Assembly: GCA_009691445.1 (NCBI GenBank)
Contig: SICL01000023.1
Span: 1-36,196 of the forward strand
Reading direction: 5' to 3'
Length of the DNA: 36,196 nt
Source of the DNA: Candidatus Taenariivivens baikalensis
Lineage (GTDB): Bacteria; Omnitrophota; Omnitrophia; Omnitrophales; Aquincolibacteriaceae
The translations under genes and the position numbers were made by a program. Shown piece by piece: positions 15,173-22,967 of this stretch (position 1 is the first letter of the stretch; each line of letters opens with the position of its first letter). Under the pieces are notes generated by a model. It saw only the letters and a program-made list of their open reading frames with translations, was not told the origin of the DNA and did no database searches.

Positions 15173-16117
15173 ATGGTGCGCGTAGGCGTCATCGGAGTCG
15201 GGCATTTGGGAAAAGAACATGCCCGCATTTATCATGAACTTCCCGAGGCCCATCTCATTGGAATTTGTGACAAGGACGCCTCCAAGAAAGAACGCGCGGA
15301 TATCCTTGGCACGGCCTTCTTCAAAGATCATAAAGCTCTTTTCGGCCAAGTAGATGCCGTCAGCATTGCCACCCCCACCGCCGAACATTTCAAAGTCGCT
15401 CGTGATTTTCTGAGCCGTGGCATTCACACCCTCATTGAAAAACCGATTACCCTCAAAGTGGAAGATGCGGATGAGCTGATCGATCTCGCAGTCAAAAACA
15501 ATTGCTACCTGCAGGTGGGTCACATTGAGCGTCATAATCCGGGATACAAACGCGTCGAAGAGATTGCCAAAAATATCCGCTTCATGGAAATTCATCGGCT
15601 GGGCCCGTTTACCGGACGGATCAATGACTGCGGTGTCGTTTTGGACCTTATGATTCATGATATCGATATTGTGCTGGGTCTCGTGAAATCAGAAATTCTG
15701 TCCTACGATGCGATTGGAATTAATGTGCTCACACCGTACGAGGATATTGCCAATGTCCGCATCAAGTTCAAAAACGGCGCCGTGGTGGATATGACCGCTT
15801 CCCGCCTGAGTCCGGAAAAGCAGAGAAAGATCCGGATCTTCCAGGAAGACGCTTATATCTCTCTGGATTACGGCGAGCAAAAGGCAAAGATCTTCCGTAA
15901 GAAATTTCTCCAGATCGCCCAGGAAGAAATCGATATCGAAAAATCAGAGCCTCTTAAAGATGAGCTGAAATATTTCCTTTCCCAGATTTCCACGGGGAAA
16001 GGGCTTGGAAAACCCGATACCGCGGCGCGGGACGCCCTGAAGCTCGCGGTTGAAATCGTTGAAACTATTCAGAAAAATCAAAAAGAATTCCAGGTTCTGT
16101 CCAAAAATGCCCGCTAA
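15173..16117 (+). CDS. Gfo/Idh/MocA oxidoreductase, possible UDP-GlcNAc 3-dehydrogenase (GnnA-like)
   Basis: A 314-residue NAD(P)-dependent sugar oxidoreductase. The dinucleotide motif GVIGVGHLGKEHA lies at the N-terminus, SIATPTAEH near 65, IEKPIT near 92 (catalytic EKP), and VLDLMIHDIDIVLGL near 160-175 (active-site DxxxHD pattern). Genes of this type often sit between lpxI and lpxB. GnnA, which oxidises UDP-GlcNAc for 3-amino lipid A in Acidithiobacillus, is the best-known function, but its aminotransferase partner gnnB is not in the window, so this remains inference. The start at 15173 is preferred: GGAGG is 9 nt upstream, while an in-frame ATG at 15149 would lie inside the stem-loop. It overlaps lpxB by 11 bp. 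Confidence 0.85.
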   Translation: MVRVGVIGVGHLGKEHARIYHELPEAHLIGICDKDASKKERADILGTAFFKDHKALFGQVDAVSIATPTAEHFKVARDFLSRGIHTLIEKPITLKVEDADELIDLAVKNNCYLQVGHIERHNPGYKRVEEIAKNIRFMEIHRLGPFTGRINDCGVVLDLMIHDIDIVLGLVKSEILSYDAIGINVLTPYEDIANVRIKFKNGAVVDMTASRLSPEKQRKIRIFQEDAYISLDYGEQKAKIFRKKFLQIAQEEIDIEKSEPLKDELKYFLSQISTGKGLGKPDTAARDALKLAVEIVETIQKNQKEFQVLSKNAR

Positions 16118-17255
16118 GCTTTTCATCATTGCCTGCGAACCTTCCGGCGACAGTCACGGCGCTTCTTTAATTCATGAGCTCAAAAAAATTCATCCGGGTG
16201 TGATTCTCGAGGGTTTAGGCGGACCTCAGATGGAGAAGGCCGGCGTCAAACTGCTTTATGATATGACGACTATCTCCGCGCTCGGGCTGGGAGATGTTTT
16301 GCGCCAGTATTTCAAGTATCTCGGAATTTTTAACCAGGCACTCGCACGGGTTGAAAGTTGGAAACCGGACGCCATTGTCGTGATTGATTCTCCGGCTTTC
16401 AATCTCCGGTTCGCCAAAAAGATTCAAAAGAAAGTTCCTCTCATTTATTACATCGCCCCGCAAATATGGGCCTGGGGCATGCGCCGCATTCACGCGATCA
16501 AAAAATCCGTCACGAAAATGCTCGTCATCCTTCCTTTTGAAAAAACACTTTATGATCAAGCGGGCGCGGACTCGGAGTTTGTCGGACATCCTTTGCTTGA
16601 TCACTTGCATCCGAATCAATCGAAAGAATCCATAAGAGAACGGCTGAGCCTTAGCACTTCTCAGATAGCCATCGGTCTTCTTCCCGGTTCACGATCACGG
16701 GAAGTGGAAAGAATTTTTCCTCTGATGCTGGAAACTGCACGCCATTTAAAAACCCTGATTCCTCAAGCGGTTTTCATCACCCAACCTTCGGCGAATGTTC
16801 CGACTGAAATTTTTGATTCGATTCTGAATCGCTATCCCGATATCCCGATCCAAAAATCGGCGCTGCCGATGCAGGCCACCGTGTCCGCTCTGGACTTTGC
16901 CCTTATCGCCTCTGGCACAGCAACGCTCGAGACAGCCCTGCTTGGAACGCCCTTCTTTCTATTATATAAAGCGAGCTGGTCCACTTATTTTCTCGGAAAA
17001 CATTTGATTCGCGTTCCTTTTCTGGGACTGGTCAATTTGCTAGCCGGAAGACGGGTCGTGCCGGAATTCATCCAAAATGATATCAAGCCGAAAAAAATCG
17101 CCGAGGAAGTGAATCGTTATCTGGATGACCGAACTTTATATGAGGAAATGAAAAAAGATTTTCTTGAGGTCCGTAAGATGCTCGGAGAGTCCGGTGCCAG
17201 CCGCAGAGCCGCCCTTGCGGTGAGTCAATTCTTAGTCGTAAGTGGTAAGAAGTAA
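16107..17255 (+). CDS. lpxB: Lipid-A-disaccharide synthase
   Basis: GT19 glycosyltransferase that joins UDP-2,3-diacylglucosamine and lipid X to the lipid A disaccharide at the inner membrane. Motifs: ACEPSGDSHGA at residues about 8-18, GLGGPQME, IDSPAFNLR, YYIAPQIWAWG (about 115-125), FVGHPLLDH, LPGSRSREVER and the C-terminal SGTATLETALLGTPF. Length 382 is typical. The start at 16107 lies inside the end of the Gfo gene (11-bp overlap); a longer in-frame start would add 19 residues that do not match the family. The last codons and stop are contributed by the hairpin element at 17231-17312. Confidence 0.96.
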   Translation: MPAKLFIIACEPSGDSHGASLIHELKKIHPGVILEGLGGPQMEKAGVKLLYDMTTISALGLGDVLRQYFKYLGIFNQALARVESWKPDAIVVIDSPAFNLRFAKKIQKKVPLIYYIAPQIWAWGMRRIHAIKKSVTKMLVILPFEKTLYDQAGADSEFVGHPLLDHLHPNQSKESIRERLSLSTSQIAIGLLPGSRSREVERIFPLMLETARHLKTLIPQAVFITQPSANVPTEIFDSILNRYPDIPIQKSALPMQATVSALDFALIASGTATLETALLGTPFFLLYKASWSTYFLGKHLIRVPFLGLVNLLAGRRVVPEFIQNDIKPKKIAEEVNRYLDDRTLYEEMKKDFLEVRKMLGESGASRRAALAVSQFLVVSGKK

Positions 17256-17312
17256 GCGTTAAGTGTAAAACGCCTCTAAAACTTAACGCTTAAAGCTTAG
17301 CACTAGACGAAG
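17231..17312. repeat. Hairpin element between convergent lpxB and TIGR04073-like gene (TTAACGCTTA family)
   Basis: The left arm 17231-17264 and right arm 17281-17312 are imperfectly complementary, with CTTAGTCGTAAGTG-like and AAGCGTTAAGT words. The left arm encodes the last residues and TAA of lpxB. The right arm holds the TAG stop of the opposing gene. It probably acts as a shared bidirectional terminator. Confidence 0.7.
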
Positions 17313-17671
17313 TGCCCCCACTCAAATTCAGGTTGAAGAATCGGCTTGTAATTCTTCGGTAAGGCCATCGGAAACGTCACAACCTCATAAACTCCCACGC
17401 CGATCCGCTCCACCATAAAAATGCTTCCATAGAAAATTCCGACAGCCCAATTAGGAGGAACATGCTCTTCCGGACGCTGGCGGACAAAGGCATTCACAAG
17501 CTCGATCGGAGAAAGCGCGATATTCGTGGCGCCGCGTTCAAGCTTACGCATCGGCGTGCCTTCGGGCGCCATCGCGGCAGCGCAGACTGCCGAAGAAGTA
17601 AAGACGGAAGAGGTAAAGAAGAAGAGAAGGGAAAATAGCCGAAAAGCTCTATGGGGTTTTAGATTCCGCAT
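17303..17671 (-). CDS. Small secreted protein resembling exosortase-associated family TIGR04073
   Basis: A 122-residue protein with a signal peptide (about residues 1-32, Phe/Leu/Ser-rich core ending SAVCAAA). The mature part contains RKLERGATNIALSPIEL, GIFYGSIFMVERIGVGVYE and VVTFPMALPKNYKPILQPE, the pattern I associate with TIGR04073, proteins co-occurring with exosortase/PEP-CTERM systems in PVC-type bacteria. Its molecular role is unknown. AAGGAG lies 7 nt before the ATG. It is 77 bp downstream of the sigma-54 activator and may be co-transcribed with it. Family assignment is from memory of the motif pattern. Confidence 0.75.
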   Translation of the reverse strand: MRNLKPHRAFRLFSLLFFFTSSVFTSSAVCAAAMAPEGTPMRKLERGATNIALSPIELVNAFVRQRPEEHVPPNWAVGIFYGSIFMVERIGVGVYEVVTFPMALPKNYKPILQPEFEWGHFV

Positions 17672-17748
17672 CTGTTTGCTCCTTGGTTTTTTTCTGCTTC
17701 TTTGCTTCTTTTCACAGAATCACCTGATGTCACGAACGGCGGCACAAG

Positions 17749-19338
17749 TTATTCCTTCAAACCGTACGTTCGGATCTTATAACCCAAAATTCTTTCGGTA
17801 ATTCCAAGCTGCTTAGCGGCTTTCCTCTGATTCCCATCGGTTCGCTCCAGCGCCTCCATAATCATTTTCTTTTCAAGATTCTCCACAGCCACCGTGAGCG
17901 ATCCAGCTTCTGTCGTTTCTCCGCCGCCGGAAGAAACCGCATGATCCGCTGTATGACGGATGACCGTAATCGGAAAATTTTCAGGTTCGAGCGTATCGCT
18001 GCGGCACAAAATAATTGCCCGTTCAAACGCGTTTTCAAGTTCCCTCACATTGCCCGGCCAGGGATACTGAAGCAGATGCTCGAGCGCCGCATCGGAAATA
18101 TACTTTACCTTCTTATTATTTTCCCTATTGGATTTTTCAATAAAAAAATTAGCCAAACCAGGAAGGTCTTCTTTGCGCTCCCGAAGCGCCGGAAGAAAAA
18201 TAGGCACCACATTCAATCGATAATAAAGATCTTCACGAAACCGGCCTGCTTTTACCTCCGCCTCCAGATCTTTATTCGTTGCGGCAATCAAGCGGATATC
18301 GACACGAATCGTTTTGGTACCACCCAGTCTTTCAAATTCGCGTTCCTGAAGCACACGAAGCAATTTCACTTGGGTGCTGGGAGGAATGTCGCCGATTTCA
18401 TCCAGAAAAAGAGTCCCTTCGTGCGCGAGCTCAAAACGTCCGAGCTTGTTGGCATTGGCCCCAGTAAACGCCCCCTTTTCATAACCGAACAGTTCACTTT
18501 CCAAAAGATTTTCCGGAAGTGCGGCACAGGAAATCTTGATAAAAGGGCCCTTCAGGCGGTCACTGTTGTAATGAATGGCATTGGCAATCAGCTCTTTTCC
18601 GGTACCGCTCTCACCGCGCAAAAGCACGGTCGCCCGCGTCTGACTGATCAGTTCTACCGAGGCCAGCACATCCGCAATTCGTTTACTCTCTCCAATGATA
18701 TTTTCAGGATGAAACTTTTTACGCAACTGGGATTTAAGACGGACGTTTTCGCTTTCAAGCTTATCTTTTTGTTCTTTGACTTTCAGATGATTACGGACCG
18801 CCTGGGTGATCATTGAGCTGATGACCGTCAGAAGTCTCACATCCTCATCCAGCGAAATCTCTTCATTGAAAAGACGGTCGACGCTGAGCGCACCGATCGT
18901 TTTCTGATCCAATTTAATGGGAACGCAAATAAAGGAAATCGTATTTTTTTTAATATCTCCACGCGATCCGGTCCGGTTTAAAAACAGCGGTTCATCGCCC
19001 ACATTCGGCACCACGATTGGTTCGCCGGCTGCCACGACTTTTCCGGTGATACCCTCTCCAATCCGATAGCGCCCCCGATCGATTTCCTCTTTCGCAAGGC
19101 CGTGGGCCACTTCAATAAACAGTTCGTTGTTTTGACTATCTAGAAGCGTCAGTGTGCCTCGCTCCATCCCCATATCACGGTGAAGGACATCGAGAATACT
19201 GTTCATCACCACTTCCAGATCCAAGGAGGAACTAATCGCGCTGGCAAGCTCATACAGGGTTTTGAGTTCGGTAACCTTACGTTCCAGTCCCGAAGAATGA
19301 TGACTTTTTGATTTTTCAGTCGAGGCAGATTTGTTCAT
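17749..19338 (-). CDS. Sigma-54-dependent activator, GAF-AAA-Fis (NifA/NtrC type)
   Basis: Enhancer-binding protein that drives open-complex formation by RNA polymerase with sigma-54. A GAF sensor domain (about residues 35-185) is followed by a coiled linker and the AAA+ domain, with Walker A GESGTGKE, the sigma-54-contacting GAFTGAN loop and Walker [12 protein letters not shown]-terminal Fis-type helix-turn-helix ends the protein ([10 protein letters not shown]). There is no phosphoacceptor receiver, so the GAF ligand probably controls it. Start: ATG at 19338 has AGGA 6 nt upstream and gives 529 residues; an ATG at 19371 would add 11 residues whose first bases come from the neighbouring repeat. 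Targets unknown; it lies between lpxI and the TIGR04073-like gene. No convincing -24/-12 promoter was found in the window. Confidence 0.9.
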   Translation of the reverse strand: MNKSASTEKSKSHHSSGLERKVTELKTLYELASAISSSLDLEVVMNSILDVLHRDMGMERGTLTLLDSQNNELFIEVAHGLAKEEIDRGRYRIGEGITGKVVAAGEPIVVPNVGDEPLFLNRTGSRGDIKKNTISFICVPIKLDQKTIGALSVDRLFNEEISLDEDVRLLTVISSMITQAVRNHLKVKEQKDKLESENVRLKSQLRKKFHPENIIGESKRIADVLASVELISQTRATVLLRGESGTGKELIANAIHYNSDRLKGPFIKISCAALPENLLESELFGYEKGAFTGANANKLGRFELAHEGTLFLDEIGDIPPSTQVKLLRVLQEREFERLGGTKTIRVDIRLIAATNKDLEAEVKAGRFREDLYYRLNVVPIFLPALRERKEDLPGLANFFIEKSNRENNKKVKYISDAALEHLLQYPWPGNVRELENAFERAIILCRSDTLEPENFPITVIRHTADHAVSSGGGETTEAGSLTVAVENLEKKMIMEALERTDGNQRKAAKQLGITERILGYKIRTYGLKE

Positions 19339-19364
19339 CGCTTTTCCTAACTCATCTAATAAAG

Positions 19365-19460
19365 CTGTCATTCTGATCCCGCCGTTGCCGGGAGAAGAAT
19401 CTCCAGACTAAGGCCCTTTCCGCCAAACAGCGCTGGACGGAAAGAATTTCAGGATGACAG
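19365..19460. repeat. Hairpin element with 12-bp terminal inverted repeats (CTGTCATYCTGA family)
   Basis: CTGTCATTCTGA (19365-19376) and TCAGGATGACAG (19449-19460) match at 11 of 12 positions as inverted ends. Internal GGGAGAAGAATCTCC and TCCGCC...GGACGGA give further pairing. It contributes the last codons and TGA of lpxI and an alternative ATG for the sigma-54 activator. The 32741-32816 element has similar ends. Confidence 0.7.
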
Positions 19461-20282
19461 AGAGTTTATGTCTTCTTCACAAATTCCGACCAGAGAAATT
19501 TTCGCCTGATCCGCTTCAGCAATCACCAATTCCTGTTCCAGAAAAAGTGTTTTCCCGGCTTCAAAAGCCAACACTTCGGCTTTCGCCTCACACAAGACTT
19601 GAATTGTTTTCAGTCCGATGGTTGGAACATCAAATCGCATATCCTGATTGGGCTTGGAGACTTTGACCACGGTCATCTTTCCCCCGGAAAGTTCACTGCC
19701 GCGGCGAATGGTGGCATCGGTTCCTTCAATGGCTTCCACCGCCATCACTGCTTTCTTTTTAATCACCACGGTCTGACCAATATCCAGAGCAGCAATGGCT
19801 TTTGCCATTTTAAATCCGAAACGGGCATCCTCCATCGCTTCTTTAGAAGGCTTGCACTTGCCCAGCACTCCGGAACCCGGAAGTGCATTTCTCATAAACT
19901 GCGTCGAATCCAAAAGCTGGATCCCTTCCTCATGCAAATAATCAGCAACAGCTCCGAGCAGTGAGTCATCCTTGAAATCTCGAATTTTTAGAAAAACTTT
20001 GAGCATCTCAAAATCAGGTTGAAGGTTACCCTGGAACAAGCGAACTTTTTCCACTTTACCGGCCATAATGGCTTCATGAACGCCTTCAGCGCGAAAAAAA
20101 TTGGCCAGCTTTTTCAAGGCACCAATTTTGATCCAAGTAAAAGTATCTGCTTCCTGTTCGAGTGCGGCTTCGGCTTCTTTTTCAAGGCCGGCCACCACCA
20201 CGCGATAGCCTTGCAATCGGGCCTCTTGCACAGCCAGTAAAGGAAATCGTCCATTACCTGCAATAATGCCAATGGTTTTCAT
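19449..20282 (-). CDS. lpxI: UDP-2,3-diacylglucosamine pyrophosphatase LpxI
   Basis: Hydrolyses UDP-2,3-diacylglucosamine to lipid X and UMP, replacing LpxH in many diderms (family formerly DUF1009). MKTIGIIAGNGRFPLLAV opens the N-terminal domain. The C-terminal catalytic domain includes GTDATIRRG, KVSKPNQDMRFDVPTIG (the conserved aspartate region) and ETGK-like FEAGKTL. Length 277 is typical. The start at 20282 matches the family; a GTG at 20333 would add 17 unconserved residues. There is no strong ribosome-binding site. lpxA ends 52 nt upstream. The last codons (Leu-Ser-Ser, stop) derive from the repeat at 19365-19460. Confidence 0.92.
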   Translation of the reverse strand: MKTIGIIAGNGRFPLLAVQEARLQGYRVVVAGLEKEAEAALEQEADTFTWIKIGALKKLANFFRAEGVHEAIMAGKVEKVRLFQGNLQPDFEMLKVFLKIRDFKDDSLLGAVADYLHEEGIQLLDSTQFMRNALPGSGVLGKCKPSKEAMEDARFGFKMAKAIAALDIGQTVVIKKKAVMAVEAIEGTDATIRRGSELSGGKMTVVKVSKPNQDMRFDVPTIGLKTIQVLCEAKAEVLAFEAGKTLFLEQELVIAEADQAKISLVGICEEDINSLSS

Positions 20283-20334
20283 GTTCAGTGGGGAGGACCG
20301 GGCAATCGTGTCACTCGTCCCGTGAGACTTCACG

Positions 20335-21108
20335 CTAACGGCAAATCCCGCGCTCGGCGTGAATCAAGAATTGAATCAGATGCTGTATGTGAGGGTTCGA
20401 AGGTGGAAACTCTTCCGTTATTGTCGCCACGGCTTTCTTCAAGGTCATCGCAGATTTAAAAATTATTCTATAGACTTTCTTCAAAATCAGTCTATCTTCC
20501 GGAGAAAAACCTGCTCGCTCAAGACCCACCATATTCAGTCCGTGCGCCCGGGCTGGATGACCGTCCGCAATCACGAACGGAGGAACATCCTGAACCACTT
20601 TGGAGCATCCTCCAATCAAAGCCAGCTTTCCAATTTTGACAAACTGATGAACCGCACTTATGCCGCCAATGATCGCTCCGTCCTCCACAGTGACATGCCC
20701 TGCCAGCGTCGCTACATTGGCAAGAATGGTCCTATTTTTAACCACACAATCATGCGCCACGTGGGCGTAGGCCATCAAAAGGTTATCATCACCGATCACC
20801 GTCTCCGTAGTGGCCTTGGTTCCGGGATTGATGGTCACATATTCGCGGATTTTATTACGATCTCCAATTTTTAAATAGCTAATGCCGCCGTCAAATTTTT
20901 TATCCTGGGTACGACTACCAATCACGGCTCCAGTAAAAATTTCATTTTCAGCTCCGATCGTGGTGTAACCCTCAATCGTCACTCTAGGACCGACAATAGT
21001 CCCCGGACCAATTTTGACCGGGCCTTCGATCACCGTATAAGGACCAATTTCAACCCCCTCCGCAATTTCGGCATCGGGATGCACAATTGCAGTGGGATGA
21101 ATGTTCAC
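20335..21108 (-). CDS. lpxA: UDP-N-acetylglucosamine O-acyltransferase
   Basis: First committed acyl transfer of lipid A synthesis. The protein is a left-handed beta-helix of hexapeptide repeats (HPTAIVHPDAEI, EGVEIGPYTVI and so on) with the catalytic histidine in AHVAHDC, then LAGHVTVEDGAIIGG and AVHQFVKIG, and a C-terminal helical domain with GLNMVGLERAGFS. The glycine equivalent to E. coli Gly173 is kept (IGGCS), which in known enzymes allows long acyl chains. The start is the GTG at 21108, overlapping the lpxC/fabZ stop as GTGA. This gives 257 residues, the family norm, beginning at NIHPTAIVHP; a longer frame from 21144 would overlap lpxC more deeply. Confidence 0.94.
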   Translation of the reverse strand: MNIHPTAIVHPDAEIAEGVEIGPYTVIEGPVKIGPGTIVGPRVTIEGYTTIGAENEIFTGAVIGSRTQDKKFDGGISYLKIGDRNKIREYVTINPGTKATTETVIGDDNLLMAYAHVAHDCVVKNRTILANVATLAGHVTVEDGAIIGGISAVHQFVKIGKLALIGGCSKVVQDVPPFVIADGHPARAHGLNMVGLERAGFSPEDRLILKKVYRIIFKSAMTLKKAVATITEEFPPSNPHIQHLIQFLIHAERGICR

Positions 21109-22400
21109 TTGTCGACGACTACGAACTTCACTTCCGCTTCGCATACCAGTTTATCCCCCACGTACGCCATTCCAACACACTGTCCGGTCCGGCCGCGTAT
21201 TTTTTTCACGTCTACTTCCATGCGCAACTCATCTCCGGGCAGTACCGGCTGACGAAATTTGGCCGAATCAATACTCATAAAATAAGCCAATTTGTTGCGA
21301 TTCTCAGGTTTGCTCAACATGATAACTCCGCCCACCTGAGCCATCGCTTCAATGATAAGTACTCCCGGCATCACGGGGTGTCCCGGAAAATGTCCCTGAA
21401 AAAAATAGTCATTGATCGTAACCTGTTTATATCCGACCGCGCGGACTCCCGGCTCAAAATGGTCAATCCGATCTACAAATAAAAAAGGATAACGGTGCGG
21501 AATAATTTTCTGAATTTCCTGAACATTCAGCACTTTAGGGAAAGATGAAGATGCTTCGCTGAGGGCCGAGTTTTGAGTCGCCATAAAAAGTTTCCTTGAA
21601 AATTCAAGATTGAGAGAATGCCCGCTTCGGGAGGCAATCACGTGCCCCCGGACAAATCCACCCAGGAGAAATAAATCACCGAGAAGATCAACTATTTTAT
21701 GACGGCACGCTTCATTGTCAAAGCGCAAGGTGTTTTGAAGAGGCTGATTCTTTTCAAATACAAGCGTATTAGAGACATTGGCTCCCTTACCAAACCCCTG
21801 CAGGAGAAGCATCTGAGCTTCTTCCTTAAGGCAAAAAGTACGAGCCGGAGCAAGCTCACGTTCAAAGATTTCCGGAACAATAGCCGTTGAAAAAAACTGA
21901 TCCTTCAGGTCCTCATGCCGGTAACTGAGCATATAAGAGATCGACAGATGATTCTGGGGCAGGATAATAATGGAAGAGTCGCCACGATCCACAAACACAG
22001 GCTCTTTAACATCGATCCACTTTCGTTCAGCTTCCTGCTCCGTAAGTCCAGTGCTGATAATCTTTTCAACATACTCTTTGGAGCTGCCATCCATGCCAGG
22101 AAGCTCATCGCCCTCTACTTCCACGACGGCATTATCAATACCCGTGCCGTGGAAGGCCGCCATCAAATGTTCAATGGTGCGAATAACGCCACTGCCCACA
22201 ATCAGCGCCGTTTGGCGCAACTCATCTTCCCTGACATTCAAAACCGAGGCCTTAACTCGAAGAGCTGGGTCCAAGTCCTTCCGGCAAAATAGAATCCCGG
22301 TGCTCGGCTCTCCGGGACACACTTGAATTTTTACCTGACTTCCGGTATGGAGTCCCTTCCCGTTGAATTCAACGGGTTCGCGGAGAGTGCGCTGCTTCAT
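21105..22400 (-). CDS. lpxC/fabZ: Bifunctional LpxC-FabZ fusion
   Basis: Residues 1 to about 275 form LpxC, the zinc-dependent deacetylase committing UDP-acyl-GlcNAc to lipid A: KGLHTG at the start, the zinc histidine in TIEHLMAA (about 79), ELPGMDGSS, and RHKIVDLLGD with further zinc ligands. Residues about 290-431 form FabZ, the 3-hydroxyacyl-ACP dehydratase: IQKIIPHRYPFLFVDR with the catalytic histidine, GHFPGHPVMPGVLIIEAMAQ with the catalytic glutamate. Such fusions are known in several diderm phyla, including Bacteroidetes. It overlaps skp (ATGA) upstream and lpxA (GTGA) downstream, so translation is coupled throughout. Having both activities on one chain may balance lipid A against phospholipid synthesis, since they compete for hydroxyacyl-ACP. 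Confidence 0.95.
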   Translation of the reverse strand: MKQRTLREPVEFNGKGLHTGSQVKIQVCPGEPSTGILFCRKDLDPALRVKASVLNVREDELRQTALIVGSGVIRTIEHLMAAFHGTGIDNAVVEVEGDELPGMDGSSKEYVEKIISTGLTEQEAERKWIDVKEPVFVDRGDSSIIILPQNHLSISYMLSYRHEDLKDQFFSTAIVPEIFERELAPARTFCLKEEAQMLLLQGFGKGANVSNTLVFEKNQPLQNTLRFDNEACRHKIVDLLGDLFLLGGFVRGHVIASRSGHSLNLEFSRKLFMATQNSALSEASSSFPKVLNVQEIQKIIPHRYPFLFVDRIDHFEPGVRAVGYKQVTINDYFFQGHFPGHPVMPGVLIIEAMAQVGGVIMLSKPENRNKLAYFMSIDSAKFRQPVLPGDELRMEVDVKKIRGRTGQCVGMAYVGDKLVCEAEVKFVVVDK

Positions 22401-22918
22401 TTTCTCTTGGACTTATAATTCTTGTTAAGATCCGCCAGGATTTGATCCGTCACATTCAGTTTATCATTATGAAAAAGCATGGCCTTTTCATTGAAGATCA
22501 TCTCATAACCACCACGGTCGCCAAAGCGCTTGATGGCTTCATCAATCTCACTAAAAATCTCGCGCACAACCTTGCTGCGAGCTTCGCCAAGATCTTTCTT
22601 CGCCTCCCGGTCAAAATCCTGTAATTTCTGGACTTTTTGTTCCAGAGTTTCCTGTTTTTTGTTTTTCATGTCGCCATTCATAAGAGCCAATTCATCTTTG
22701 AGCTGACGAATATCATAAACCAAGGCGTCCCGCTGCTCTTCTTTTTTCTTCCCCTGTTCCTGAAGTTTTCGGTCTTGATCCTTGGTCTTTTCGTAAGCAT
22801 CAAAAAGCTTGGCGGCATCCACATATCCAAGTTTTTCATTTCCAGCAAAAACAACTTGGGAACCCAGCAAGGATGCGATAAGTGCGATAAAAACGAACGA
22901 AACATTGCGTTTTTTCAT
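22397..22918 (-). CDS. skp: Skp/OmpH-family periplasmic chaperone
   Basis: Holds unfolded outer-membrane proteins in the periplasm for BamA. The signal peptide is residues 1 to about 25 (Lys-Lys-Arg, hydrophobic core, QVVFA-G), followed by KLGYVDAAKLFDAYEKT, typical for OmpH, and a long Lys/Glu/Gln-rich coiled coil (about 45-130). Length 173. The start at 22918 is chosen for the signal peptide and an AAGG sequence 8-9 nt upstream; a longer frame from 22978 would bury the signal. It lies between bamA and lpxC/fabZ, the common order. Confidence 0.9.
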   Translation of the reverse strand: MKKRNVSFVFIALIASLLGSQVVFAGNEKLGYVDAAKLFDAYEKTKDQDRKLQEQGKKKEEQRDALVYDIRQLKDELALMNGDMKNKKQETLEQKVQKLQDFDREAKKDLGEARSKVVREIFSEIDEAIKRFGDRGGYEMIFNEKAMLFHNDKLNVTDQILADLNKNYKSKRK

Positions 22919-22967
22919 GATAGCTACCTTTTTTCTTATCTGTTTTGAATGATTAAAATATAAACGA

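Noticed and set aside
14994..15185. 63-codon plus-strand frame with AAGGAG upstream
   Set aside because: Spacing to the ATG is 13 nt, and the translation is repeat-derived and runs into the Gfo gene in another frame.
15309..15325. TGGCACG sequence as a sigma-54 promoter
   Set aside because: It lies inside the Gfo coding region, and the -12 TTGC element is missing at the required spacing.
20283..20334. N-terminal extension of LpxI from a GTG at 20333
   Set aside because: The 17 extra residues do not resemble the family start; the ATG at 20282 begins exactly at the conserved MKTIGIIAGNGRFP motif.
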